Source: Macropodus opercularis (lineage: Eukaryota; Chordata; Actinopteri; Anabantiformes; Osphronemidae). From it: a DNA stretch of 64,000 bases. This document shows, in pieces, positions 12,201 through 26,000 of the stretch (position 1 is the first letter of the stretch; each line of letters opens with the position of its first letter). Position numbers and translations under genes: made by a program. The notes beneath the pieces are model-generated. The model was not told where the DNA came from. It ran no database searches and saw only the letters and a program-made list of their open reading frames with translations. The stretch is from assembly GCA_030770545.1 (NCBI GenBank), contig CM061090.1:18324501-18388500 (forward strand), written 5' to 3'.

Positions 12201-15200
12201 GGGATGGCACAGCTGACTTCTTCTTGGAGGTGGTGGAGGAGGAAGAAGAAGAGGTGGAGGAGAGGGAGGAGAACGAAGAGGTGGATGACGAGGATGGCGA
12301 AGAGGAGGACGAAGAGGCACCAAGACCCAGGCCACTCTTGTCCCTGCTACCGGCGCCACCCCAAGTGTTCTTAGCTTCACTGGCTTTGGGGTGGAGCAGG
12401 ATGTCATCGGTGGCCGTTAGGTATTTCAGCAGCTCAGTGCAAGGCCGCCTCACGGGCCGGTTCTGTTGGCTAGTGCCCCCTCTTGCTTTGCCATTCCATG
12501 GACTTTCCGTCTGTACAAAATGGAAAGAGAGAAAATGATTTAGTCTTTTAATAAAAACTTTGCTCGCTGTTAGGACGGTACAGTTGTTCCAGCTGTCAGA
12601 CGTGTTAACTTCTTCATGTGGCATAAAAATAAAAGCCAGAGAGACAGCCTGGGTGTAGCAGTTGCCCAACTGTCTGGGAGGCAATGGTAGGAGAGCAGTC
12701 CGCCCATCATCTTAATTGCGTAGCCCTCTGAGCACCACCACGCCACTCTGTACGTGCACCACGTCCTCTGGGAGTCCTCATTCGCTGTGCTCCAGAAATG
12801 GATGACTCAAAGGCACAGTATGAAAATAGAATCTGCGAGGAAGGTTGACGCACATGTGCAAACATAGATTTATATGTACTCTGGATACTGTACAGTGTGT
12901 ATGGTGTTGGCAACACAATTTACTCATACACAGATGCTTTTATATATTAAGCAAAGGGGAAAAAAATAACAAATGGAGATTCCTGACGTCTCCTCCAAAC
13001 ACGAGACAACAAATGATTAAGTGCTGTAAGCTGTGTATGGGAATGAACACGCAGCCTTAAGTTCTGATGTGAAATCAAAACAGCAAACTGGAATCACACC
13101 CGTAAGTTATTCACATTTATAAAGCTATGATATTTGCACTGAATAAATCTAATCTTAATCAACTCCACCTCTTAAAAATCTCTTTTGAGAACCATCTAAT
13201 AAGAACATCAAGTCTAATATTTCGATCGTGTCATCTCAAGGCATCAATCTCACTGCAAGAGTGCCTGTTGGTCTTTTTTTTCCTTTTTTATTTTTTTATT
13301 TTATTTTAACAGGCACCATACCAAGGCAGATAAGTGGTGGAGCTAATGAGAGAACGGTGCCGATGCCGCGCCTGGAAAGCCCAACAGCAATCAGCCTGCT
13401 TTCATTACGAGATGGCCCCCTGGGATAGTAGACTAGAGCAGTAGTCTAACATCTTCTAAAGGCAGCCACCACAACAAGAAAAGGATAAGAGACTGAAGGA
13501 GAGAGAGAGAGAAACAAGATGGAGCAAGACAGAGTAAGAGAAATAAACAAACACTAACAATATCTGTGTATACAGGAGAGAAATGGGCAGCACGCCTGTG
13601 TGTGTGTGGTTGTGTGTGCACGCGCCCGTGCGCATCCCTACCTTGACGACGGCAGGTGGTGGTCTGATCCGGTGGTTGCTGCTGGCTGCATGGTTCTGTG
13701 CCTTGCCACCTGTGTATTGATTATAGCTGAGCTGGGAGTTTGCGGGTGCCAGAAGGAGCTTCTTCAGCTGCAAGTGGACCCAATCAGAACCAGAAAAAGG
13801 AGCGAGGAGGGGGAGAAGTGAGCATGTCGTATGCAAATGACCATTTTCTTTTCAATTACACAGCCTGTGCGCTTTGTAGATGTACAACGAGAAAGGAGCG
13901 ATACTGCACTTAAGGTAAAATTACTTGCATACGATATTTGTAAGTGACAGGTAAAGTTCAGTGCTGTTTTCCTGTGCAGGTGTTTTGTGTACACAAAAGC
14001 CAGGCTTCTGTAATGTGATTGAATAAACACACGGGCATGTGGCTAAAGGTCGTCTGGAACGAACCGGCATGGAACACAATGGACTATAGCTGCACATAAC
14101 ATACCATGTAGGTCAAAGCTGTTAAGCTAGAGAAATGCCCAGATGGTATGGTTATGAGTAAAAATAACAGCGCAAAGGTAAGCTGACGTCTTATTGGGAG
14201 TTCTGTCGTTTTGCCAGAAATGATGATTTGGGCGAAGGGAGATTAGTGGAGAACCGCTGAGAGGAGAATACATGAGACAGATTTCTTTTTTCCTTCACTT
14301 TCATTATGTGCGGGCTTGATTTCAGGGCCCGTGGCATCGTGTCAGCCATAGCTGGCCCCACCACAATGTTCTGGCACCACCAACGGTGCTGTTATGCAAT
14401 TAGCACTGAGCGACAAACCCGATCCGTTCCATTTACTTCACACCTCCCTGCATCTGCATCGCTGAATGCATTAAGTGCACATACTGCAAGCTGAACTTAT
14501 TGTGTGTGGCCAGTGTGGGTTTGGTCCCGTCAAATGCGAGCAGACAAATACTAGGCTACGCCTGGTGGCTGTAGTATCTGCCACAGGCTGGCAAACGAGC
14601 AACAGCAGGTGTGAGCGTCATGTCTCAGGAACGGCATATGTTCTGACTTTGGAATGGTGGTAATGGGAAAATCATGAATAGCAGGATCTATTGGTCATAC
14701 CAGGGACGGCTCCTCTGGCTCTGGGGTGCGCGGCGAGCCGTCAGGGGAGGATGGACAGCTCCGGTCACTGGCAGTGGTCACGTCCCCATCTGCCAGGGCC
14801 TCAAACGAAGGCAGTCCGTCCTCGTCCACTGGGATGCTGTCCAGGGTCTCTGTAAGCACTGCCAGCAAGTTGGCCTCATTTTCTTCATCTATCTTCTTAG
14901 GAGAGACAGGAAAAATAGGACATTTTAGTCAGGGGAAGTTGCATCTCTTTTTTTTTTCTTCCAGGGAAGTAAAGGTGGTGGGTGGTTGCATGCAAGCTTT
15001 CACTGTGAAGATTTTTTTTTTCTTCTCAATTTTGTGCAGCAGAGGAGCTGGCTCTATTTTAGCAGTCTTTAAAAACAAAATTCTCTCCATGTGCAAGTAA
15101 GTCAAGCCTGTCACTCATATTTTAAGCACGCAGCTTACTGGACCAAAATAATATCTCCCCCAAGAAACCCATTACCAGGCTGACAAGTAGCTAGTATCTA

Positions 15201-18200
15201 GGGACGACAGGAATGGGTTGGGGTGAGCTGCGGTAGACAGGGGTTTGCAGGGGTGAAGGAAACAATAAGCAGAAGTTGAATCTCATTTCTCATCCCCCCA
15301 CGGGAAAGAGAAAGGATCAGTTTTGTTTGCAAGCAAAATTCAGATAAAGAGAATTACCGCTAAATACATGAGATGTTTTGAAACGTTGGCATGACGTTTC
15401 CATCAACATCCTATGAAAAATAAAGCTTGTTCTTGCCACTCAGCTCCCCTTTGATGTGCGCTAGAGAGGCTGTGTGCTTGCTGCAGTGGGCTGTTTAATG
15501 GCTGAGATTATAACTGTGTGTGAGAAATAAAGACACAGAGACAGGCAGAGAAGTATGTTGAGTTGGATGGGGAGGAGTGAGGTGAGGAGAGATGTGAGCC
15601 GACAACAGGAATACAGAGAGCGGGTATAGGTAGAAATTAAGGGTGTGAGGAATGCAGTTTGCTTGGCAAAGAGATTGTGTGTGTGTGTGTGTGTGTTTGC
15701 ATGGCTGTGCCTTTATGCAATGACAAGCGACAACAGGAACTGTAAGTTCCAGGTCCATAAAAGCCCAGGGGACTTTAAGGCAGCGGAAAGATAAACAGCG
15801 TCATCACCCCGGGACATTCTGTGGCCAGTCCAACAACAACAAATCCCTTCATGCACACTGCAGGATCACTGTCGCTCATTACGCTAGGACCACCACCGAT
15901 CAATGGATGTCCAATAAGAAAAAAAATCATCAAACCACAAGAATCACGAACAAAATTTGTGTCCGTCCACCCACTAATTTCTTTAAAATACACATCCACC
16001 GGGATGGAGGTGGATGGATGGATGGATGGATGGATGGATGGAGCCACTTTAAATTCACCAATAAAGTTGAATCTGTAAGACGACACAGATATCTCGGATG
16101 CTCTGTTAGTCTGCTAACAGTGAGAACAATGTTAATCAGATGCTCACAGTAGATTCTCTCCAAACAACATGAGCTCTCGGTCATTATTAAAATACGATAA
16201 AGGCACATATTTCATAGAGATAACATGACGTGGACTTGGACCATGCCGAAACAGGAAATTGATCTGTATGAGGTGGCGTGCTGTTTAATTACTTGCAAAG
16301 AGCTTCAAATCCACTGTGCTGGAACCCCGCGCCACTAAAATGTTCGTCATTTTCCAGCAACCCATGTTATTACCTGAGCGCTAAGCGGGTAGGTATTAAC
16401 TGCTGATAAAGCCAGAGCCCTCGCTTAGCCGAAACACGCATCCTTGCCGGAGAAAATGAAAGTGGGATCATTTCAGATGATCACAAATGAGTATATAATG
16501 AGCCAGCCATCTGTTTAGGTCCAACCTCAGCAACTACAACAAGCAGTGTTGTATTTCGAGCATGGCTGTCATTATCTCTTTGAGTCGCATTCTGCGTTAC
16601 GCTGTGCAGGCTTCATTATGTCATGGTTTGGGAAAGGATTGGGGAAACTCATATGTAGCGTGTTCAATCCTGTTTCAAAAACTCTCATATGCAGACTGCA
16701 TCCCTGAAGATACTGTAACGCAGAAGGGACACTCATATTCCGAAAGAGACACTTGTAAAACCCTGAGTCGTGACGATCTCGCTGCAGCTGCTGTGACTCT
16801 AGTGGAGGCACTCGTAGGCCAAGTGGAGATTTAAAAAATAAAAAAAAAATACTGGGGTGAAGAGCAAACCTCTGTGATCACTTCTACTCTGCGGAGAGCC
16901 TCATCCAATAACCCCCGTCCAGGAAGGTGATCCTTTCCGTGCCAGCCGAAACTTGCTCCAAAGTCATCCTACTGATGAAACAATGACTCACTCGCCCCTT
17001 TGTATATTTATAAACAAAATCACAGTGTGGATAGACTTCAGGAGCTATGGCACCCAAAGGGGATGAGGCCAGGATCACCTGGCAACCTGCTGACGGCCAT
17101 GTCCACTTATATTGATTACTACAGCAGCTGCCGACAGGAAAAGAGGGCAGGAGGAACAAAGAGAGAAGAGAAAAATTGTCTCGACGGGAGCACTTTCTCG
17201 CCCATCCCGCTTAATGGACCTCACAGAATTAAAGAGATCTTAACAATCCTGGGCTAATTGTGGGATCACAATATATTAACCCCGCTCCAATTCTAAAGGG
17301 TGCCATTTTGTGGCTGTTTTATTCCAAATGCTTCAATTAGCCATAAAACATGCTGGCAAGTGCTGGCAGAGCTTCTCTCACCCCTCCTTCACCCCAGCTT
17401 CCCCCCACGCTGGAGAAAAGAAAGCCACCTCCAGTTGTTCATTATTAGGTGAGGCCCTTTTGCTATCAGGCACACTGTCTGAGATTGTCCTTGCCTTTAA
17501 CTCTTTTATTGAGTTCCACAGCACAGCATTGTGTTCAAGGAGATACTATTCACACAGTTGATAACGGAAGGTGAAGGTGCTGCTTTAAACAAACACTCAC
17601 TTCTGAACACCGGGGCAAATAGCCAAATTAAATCTGCTAATTGCTTCTGAAGGATTCCAAGCTCCTGAGCAAATTTGCCAGGGATCACATTCTAACGAGC
17701 TTTTTCGGAGCGATGCATCATTTACATGTTAAAAGGAACCAAAATGTGTTGTGAAAGTGCCAGAATGATAGATCTGATTACTGAATAACACCGAAATGAA
17801 GTTTCAACAGACTAAACAGCCTCGCGCTATCTTCAAATGAAAGGCAGAGCATGTGACAGACACTCTGGATATGGGAAGATAAAATATTCTCCATTAAATG
17901 GGTCATCTGGTATTTAAAGTAGTGTTTATTCCCACTGTCTCCTTTTGCTCACTCCTTCCCACTGTTTCCATTCTGGAAATCTGAAATCTCTGACAGAAAG
18001 GATTTCTAATGAATTGGCCCCAAAATTAAATGGCGCGTGGTTAAAATGGTTAAAAGTGTGTGCGTGTGTGAGGTAGTGGGGAGGGGGAGGGGGAGGGGTA
18101 TCATGTCATCACATCTTGACTCTGCCAAGAAATGCAACCTTGGATTTGATAAACAAATAATGTCATTCTGTGTTATTACCCCCGGCCCCCAGATTTCAGA

Positions 18201-21200
18201 GGAAATAAATCAAAGTCAGCCGTGCCGTTAAAGCGTTAGTCAGGCCTGACACGTCGGCCGGTCACACAGGCACAACATATGGCAGCGGGGAAGGAGGGAG
18301 GAAAAGAGAGGCGGGGAGGGCGAAGGTACGGCACGACGCTCGGCGGAGAGACAAATCGCGGCAGCCGCCAGAGACGTCCGGTCATTTAGCATGAGCTTAC
18401 TGAGATGGAGAGAGGGTGATTATGGCCTATGCAGAGCGATGAAACCATACATTACGCCGTTAAGTCCTTCTGTCCGCGGCTGCGAGCGCGAGGTGGTGGC
18501 AGTGTTACAGTCTGAAGGTAAAGCAACATGTTGCACCTCTGTTCTAGTCCAAGGTGCGAATGGCTCTGCAGCAAAAAGCAGCAAACACAAAGCCTGTTGT
18601 CATCTCAGACACTATAAAATCACAGCACTGGTCTCCAGCTCAATATCTACATATTCATGAGCAACACGCAAACCCCCTCTGCTGTCACCACTCCGGTTCC
18701 AGTCTATCTGGATAGCCTGAGCTGAAAGCTGGACCTCTAAATGCAGACAAGATCGTCCAGTCCAAGCACCAGACGGCTAATTTTAGACATCTCCATCCTG
18801 CTTAGCTGTGATGCCACAACTGGGCTTCCTGTGATAATCCCTGGCTTTAAAAACCTACGTTGTGGCTCCATTTAAACAAGAAATTACAGCTGTGAGTATG
18901 AGTCGAGAGGCTGAATGTTCACATCGCAGACATCTGTCTCAGTGTAGAAGGTTATGCGAGTTACAAATCAGTGAGGAAGCGGTTCGACCCGTCAAACAGG
19001 ACCCGGGACGTCTGTGTATATACGGCAATGATGCATCTCCTGGGAAGCATTTGTGACACTATAAAATGATGGGGATGAAGGAGAGGAAAAGAGAAAGTGA
19101 GAAGCAGAAAGGGAGAGAGAGAGAGAGAGACAAAAACAAAATAAGAGAACTGTTGTTTCGCATCCCGACACAGGCCAGATCCAATTGAGACACATACCCA
19201 AGGGATGGCAACAGTGTTGTTCTTTCTACTTCTCTGTGGAAAAAATACTTTGCCTGGAACTGAACTTTGTCACACATCTGCTAAAGATGTCACATGGCCT
19301 CAGTGCCACCAGCCCAAACTTCATGCACTTATGTATCTTTCCACAAGAGCACACTCAACTGGAGCAAGCAGAATTCAGACAGATGATGGGTCCGCTGTCT
19401 TCTGGTTGTTTTCCCTCTTCCTACCATCCAACAGATGGTTGAAGGAACCACTCGCCGAATACCCCAGAATCACCCGGCACCCTAATGACTGGACACCGAC
19501 TCTTTTGTTTTGGCATCAACTTCTCGATCGGATTGGCACGAGAAAGCGCTGATTGCTGTGATTGCTCAGTCTCCGATTTGCTCCGACGGCCACAGCAGGA
19601 GGCAGAGAAAAACAAGAGTCTGAGCATCAAATAAAGAATATTCAGCTGGATGCGGAGATGACATGAGGAATGCCGCTTCTCTGCACTTGCATCCTTTTTT
19701 TTTTTGCCTAATGGAATGCAAATAGCTCTAGTCTGCAGCTTTAAATGTGCACCACTAAACAAGGGGCCTTGCAGCATACGGCTAACACTGTTAATATGTT
19801 GGAGGAGTTGGAGAAGCACAGGAAGGGGGACAGGCTGAGAGCGCGAGAGGAAGAATAGTGAGCCTGGAGACTGTTCCGCATGTCCGTCTTGCTAAATAGA
19901 CACTGCAGCAGTTGCTGGAAGAAATGCAAGCCTGCCACGAGAAGTCCAATATATATGTACAGAAAACAATTACACATAGACATACACCCACACACACATA
20001 AACCCACACAAAAGGCCGGCCGGTCACTTTGAGTTTGACATTTACATAAGTTTGTGAGAAGAGCAGAAAAGAATTCTTTTTTTTTGCACAGAGGACTGAG
20101 CGTTATTATCCACCGCTGACACCACCTTTACACACTTGCGCGTGCACACACCTGCAACCAAATGCAGCTCCTGACCTTTTAGGCCCTGCCAAGACCATTG
20201 AGGGTTTGTGGCGTTTCATTTGTCACATTAATGTCTTCCTAGGACAGATGCCAACTCAAGGAGAGCCAAGGTACAGTGGACAAGATCTGGTTGTTTAGAA
20301 AAAAAAAAGTTCTTCTCCACATCTTTGTGTTCGTTTATTTGTTTATACAAGAGGCACAAGATAATATTTATGATTGTTGAAATGCCATAATCTTTTGGGG
20401 GAAACGCAGTCAATTAGATTCTGCAGCAAAAAAAAAAGGTCACCCTCTTCAGTTAACTCAATCCTACACGCAGTGGAAAAGGGAAACGCATGAAAGCAAA
20501 CGATCTTATCAAGGCCACGCAGTATAAGCACTATTTGCTGATTACTAAATAAACGCATTATCTTTTACCTTGACTCATGCATGCGTGCGTGTGCGCAACT
20601 GCCTTGTCGCTGCTAGATCCAGGTAGGAGGCTCCCACCGCGGCGTGTTTGCCTCTTATCCGTGCTGGGACTTTGTGAGCGTGTTATCTAGGAGGTTGTGC
20701 GTGTGCGTTTTCTCCTTATGGAACTTTCAAGCGCTGCATGCGTGTGAACTCTATGTGTGGCAGCCGTGGTCAAACGTGAAGGACTTCACAAGCCTTTGCG
20801 TGTTGTCTAAGCGGTAACGATCTGGGGCTGGCCCTATCTTTACAACTGAAGAAATGAAAACACATCAAAGGAATAGTTGCACGTACGTCAATACAAACCC
20901 GACTCGATGTGAGGCCGGGGTACTATAAGAAAGGATGAAGGGCCATGAAATCTTTCAGAGCATTTCTCTTCAGCATCAACACTGAACGTTTCATCTTAAT
21001 CTAGGATTCATTCCCCGTGGAATACTGATCACGTTTGCCTTTAGCTTGGATACATACTTCACCATTCGCTGCTGGAATTGGCTGAGCGTGCCCGCCACAC
21101 CTGCACGCGCTACTAGACACTGCAATGCCTGCCAAATGCAGAATGATCAATGGTCATTGACATCTGATGACAAGCTTCCAGCACTCGAGATCCTGGCCAA

Positions 21201-22997
21201 ATCTGCCCGTCGAGTTATTGCGCGACACACCAGAAAGCCGCATAGAGAGAGGGTTTGGTTGGCTTCTTGCATAGCCTGAAAACGGTCGTCTAGGAAGAGT
21301 TGATTAGCAAACAAACAATTTTCCAGCTGTTGACTTCCTCATGTCAACGGCAGGAAGACGCAGCAGATTTATCGTGGCTATACCTCTTAGCAACGTCACA
21401 ACACTGGCGTCCGCTGTGCATATGCTAAAGGAGGATCTAAATAATATGCAGCAAGAGTTGACCAGACCTGGGTAGGTCTCTCCAATCCACGCGCTCATTC
21501 ATGAAAGTTTTAGTTTCAGAAAACATTTGGATGCAGGGAATGTTTTTCACATGCTGCAACCAAATGTCTGTAAAAGCTTCTGCTTTCAGTTCAGACTCAG
21601 AAGCTACTGATTGGGCAGCAAGTGAGTCATCCAAGCATCCAGTCACTCATGCATCAGCAGAGCCTCAGAGAGCCTCTTGAACTATTTGAGGCCTGTGCAG
21701 ACTTAAATGCTTCTGGGGAGAAATAAGCTGGAGCCATAAGCATGCAGTGCACATCATAAAGCTTAGTTAGAACGGGGAGGGTTTTTTTTTTTTCTGCATG
21801 GATGACAAAGCTCTTAAAAATAAACTCTCAACCAGGGCAAAACTAGTCCTTTAAACGTGCAAAGCCGAAGAAGTGTTCAGAGTAAAATGCTCTTTTTTTT
21901 TCTCCTAAGAAAAAGAATAAAACATTAAGCGTGTTTCGAAAAAACGTCACTGTCTCTTGCAGACTTCTGCTATTGTGAGGAGAACACCGGGTGACTTTAC
22001 TGTCAGGTGATCTTTAGCGTTTACACCCGCTGATGCTGGGTGTGGTGAAAAGATACAGAGTCACGAAATCACACCAATTCTCAGAATGTGGTAAACCACA
22101 GTGGGAGACCTGGCCAAGACGACTGCCTACTGTCCGCAATGCACACAATCACACCCACATTTATACCTGGGATCGATTGGTCTTTCCTGGAGCGGAGAAG
22201 CGGCATATCACCCAAGACTGATAAGGCATCGCCATGAATCATGCCACTAACTGATTGAAAGCCTTTCTCCCTCCTCGTCTCACTGTCTCTCTCTCTGTTG
22301 AGGTTTCCCCTGTTTTGTCTGTTATTTATATTGCCTTCTAACTCCTGGCTATCGCTCTCCCGCTTTCTTTTGTAGTGCTCTTCCTGCCCCTCTTTGATCA
22401 GTTTATTTCATCTCTATGCAAACACCGTTTTGCACGTCCTGTCTCTTTTCATTGTGCAAGTCGAATAGCAGAACAGGCTGTTTGTGCTTTACTCCAACTC
22501 CAAAGTGTACGCTATTAAATAATACAAGCCAGGCCAGTCTTATCGCGTGGCATCACTGCAGCGTGTGTATGTGGGGAAACAGCGTGGGTTAGTGTGTGTG
22601 TGTGGGGTGGGGGGTTGGGTTTGGGGGGGGGGGGGTGGATTATTGGCTTAGTGTTTTGGCCAGGTTAAAGTGAAACAGCCCTGAAAGGCTCTTAGTGGAG
22701 ATTACCCCAGGTACTAAAAATAGCCATTTCCACGCAACTCACATACAGACACACACACACATGAACACACAAAACAGAAAGCGTTGATGTTGTGTCTAGC
22801 CGGAAAAAGTCCACTATCTCATCTTTGTATGCGGCGTCTCGATTACACAAAGACACATACGCACGAGCACGTGTACACATCAGTGGCTGCAGTGTGATGA
22901 GAGATGGGTATCCACCGGGGGGCCGGGGATCAGCTGGGGCAGGAACACCAAACCATGCCTCAATCAGCAGCAGCAGCCCACTGGGAATGTGAGTTGA

Positions 22998-23030
<33 letters not shown>

Positions 23031-26000
23031 ACAGAGAGAGGAAGAGAGCTGCAGAGACAGCCAAGCAGCCACCACAAGACCAAAAGATGTTCCCTTGCTC
23101 TTTTTCCAAACATTCCCTGAGGGGGTTATTTTTTATTTATTTATCTGGTCATATCCACCCGCTGCTCCCTGTGCTTTTACTCCCCCCCCCCCCCCCCCCC
23201 CAAACTCTCTTCCTCCTTCCAGCCTTTCTTTCCAGAAGCGACCGTTGGAGGCCAGAATATATTTGTTTAGCTACTGAAGCTTCAACTTCCCATCAGCCAG
23301 GAACAAATGCTTTGCCTTGGGAAGGGAAAAAACAACACACACACACACACACACACACACAGAGGGAGGAAGGGATGGCAGCGAGCGGCGCCGACGGTGG
23401 TGCGATGGGGCAGCAGTTTGAGAGCTCTTGCTGTGGAGTGGGTCTGACAGACGCTCGAAGACGACACGAGGCCGGACAGCCCAAGTCCGCACTGCTACGC
23501 TGTATGTCTGCGCCTGCTCGTGTGAGTTGTGTCTCTCGTTTGTGTAACATAAAACAGCGCAGCCGCAGGCCTGAAAGGGTTGTTTGCCCTCAGTCCGACA
23601 GTGATGCAGGATTTCTTCCCGTCAGACAATGAAAATAATATATCAGCACGGGAAAAACTGAAGGGAACCTGGGAGGAGGACAGTCTGATGTATTCTAATA
23701 AGACTCACTTGAGAAAATCATATTATACAGTAGAATATGATAATTCCAACACCCTTTGCTGGAGCGGTGAACTGGTGTGGGTGGTGTACTCTCAAATGTC
23801 AGCATAAATTTGCAAAATAAATGCAAACGGCATTTAGCGAGGAGTAGAAACAGGGACAATAAGGGTCTCCGCTGCCTGCTGGTGTGCGTTTGTGTGTGTG
23901 GGGGTGTGACAGCTCCTCTCAGACGGCGTAGGACTCCTGTTTCAGCTCACAGGAGCGCCGGTCGTCAACAAGTGCGCGAGCTAATCTATGCTTACACGTG
24001 TTTGCAGGGGAATGGGAGCAGGGCCGCCGGAGGAAAACGTTTGCAGGGTTTTTTTTGTTATCCTATTTTAATCGCAGCATGTTTTATCAAAGCTCGCTAA
24101 AGATGACCCAATCAATCTAATCTGCCTGTACTTAAGAATAAGCGCCCGAGCATCTGTCCAAAAAGGCACAAACAAGCAGCACAAAGCACCATAATGCCTT
24201 TTAAAGTCCAACCGCACACGCAGCACGACGGTGGAGTAGTACAACGACTTTGCATCTGCCCACGTCTGCGTGTTCATGTCTACGCACTTATTGCGTATAT
24301 AAAATGAGATAACACTTTAAGCCCTGGTGTCTTATTTTATCACCTGCAAAGCCAACAACCTTTTGCTTCCAATCCGTGGGCTTTGATCCGACCTGGCACA
24401 CATCCAGGCTTCTCCCGGACTATACATTTGTTGCTTTCACTACCCATCTGTCACCATGTCTGTCCGTCTAGTCGTCGTCTGGCCTATTCCAACCATCTCT
24501 GCACCTCCTTTTGTTTCGCTTTTGTCTATGTGCCCATGTCCCTTTGTCACACCTGTCCGTCTGTCATCGGCGTATGTCACAACAGCACAGGTACAGCAGG
24601 GGTGGCGTGTCAGGAGGTAAGCCCAGTGCCGGCTGCATTGCAGAATCACATAGACAGACTTCTGACATACACCAACTGCGAATACCTTCCTCTGTGTACA
24701 TGTACCATGGCCATGTCGCAGCCCTAGAGACCACTGCAGGGACTTCCACGCCGGAATCCGAATAAGCCAAAACCACGAGGCACCTGTCCATCAATCAGAC
24801 TTGACGTGAAACCAGAGAGGAGACGGGTGGTTCAAAAACTCACTGGGTCACGCGTTTAAAGCCGTTGTGTTTGGCAGTACATCGGGAACTATCGGGAGCA
24901 ACCACCACCCCAACAACTGCAGCCAAAAATACACCGTGCACTTTCACGGACGGTCCGTTTTGAAGGAGTGTCAAACGCACAGTGCCAGGAGCATTAGCTG
25001 GTGTGTGTGTGTGTTTGTTCCAAGAGAGGCTGGTTGCGGTGTATCATTCTCCACATTTCATGTCAGGGACAGTTGGGACAGTGGCAGGGAATGGAGCAGA
25101 AAGCCAGCCAGGGGACAGCTTGTGATCTCACACCGTATGCTGCCCAGAGAACAGGTCACACACAAACATACACTGTGGACACTCAAACACAGACGGTTTA
25201 AACCAGGTGGAAACATTTTCATTTGTTACCCTAGTGATCAAAAAAGATTTTCTCTGGCGTATACTGTGATTTTACCGTGGAGCGAACAGAATAACACTTA
25301 ACTACCAGTAAAACGTGACGCTGAGATTTCTTCTTTGCTCCTAATCACATCGAACTTGCTTGAACTAGTGGAAGTTGGAATAAACTTCAACTGCGCACGC
25401 TGCTCAATGGGGACGTTTAAGAGAGAGGCCTCAGTGTGACAGCTGCACCCAGCTGTTACACGTTCCGCAGCGCAAGCCTCGGTGATCCGCTACCTGCTCT
25501 TTCTTCAAACAGACACGTGCTAATTTGTTAAGTGGACACATAGGAGAAAACCACTAATCATGCATTTATAATAAATTGTAGACAGATTTGAACTGATCTT
25601 CAGCTTTTGATAGGACGTTTCCCTGCCCTGTGTGCAGCACAATGAGCGGGGACGCGGGAAGCACAGCTGCAGACCCAGCCTTCTGATCCTTGCCGAGCAG
25701 CAAACTTTCCCCTGTCAGATTAAGTGGGATTAGCCGCGTCCTGCCGTATGATGAACTGAGCACTTCATATGGTGACTAGAAACTTTCCAAAGATGGAAAA
25801 AAAAAACAATCCCCACCAGAGAAGTGTATTACTTGCTCTAGAAGTCCGGTTTACGCCGCCTGATTAAAGCCTTTCAATATCATCAGCATATAATGGATGC
25901 TGGCCTGTTGAGGGCGTTAAACACCCGCTTGCTTTGCTGCAATGTACAGTATTTGTCTAAATGCGGACACGGACGCTGGTGCGGAGAGCACGTGCACACG

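Noticed and set aside
11886..12407. A 173-codon open frame on the minus strand
   Set aside because: It is a shifted-frame shadow of exon 5; its proline-rich sequence comes from the Ser codon tract read one frame over.
12224..12538. A Glu-rich open frame on the + strand
   Set aside because: It is the antisense reading of the exon 5 Ser tract, giving EEE repeats. No splice or start evidence.
22904..23632. A 242-codon open frame on the + strand
   Set aside because: It runs through a TG repeat (CVCVCV), a C20 run (poly-Pro) and a CA repeat (THTHTH). It lies in ppargc1a intron 2 and has no recognisable domain.
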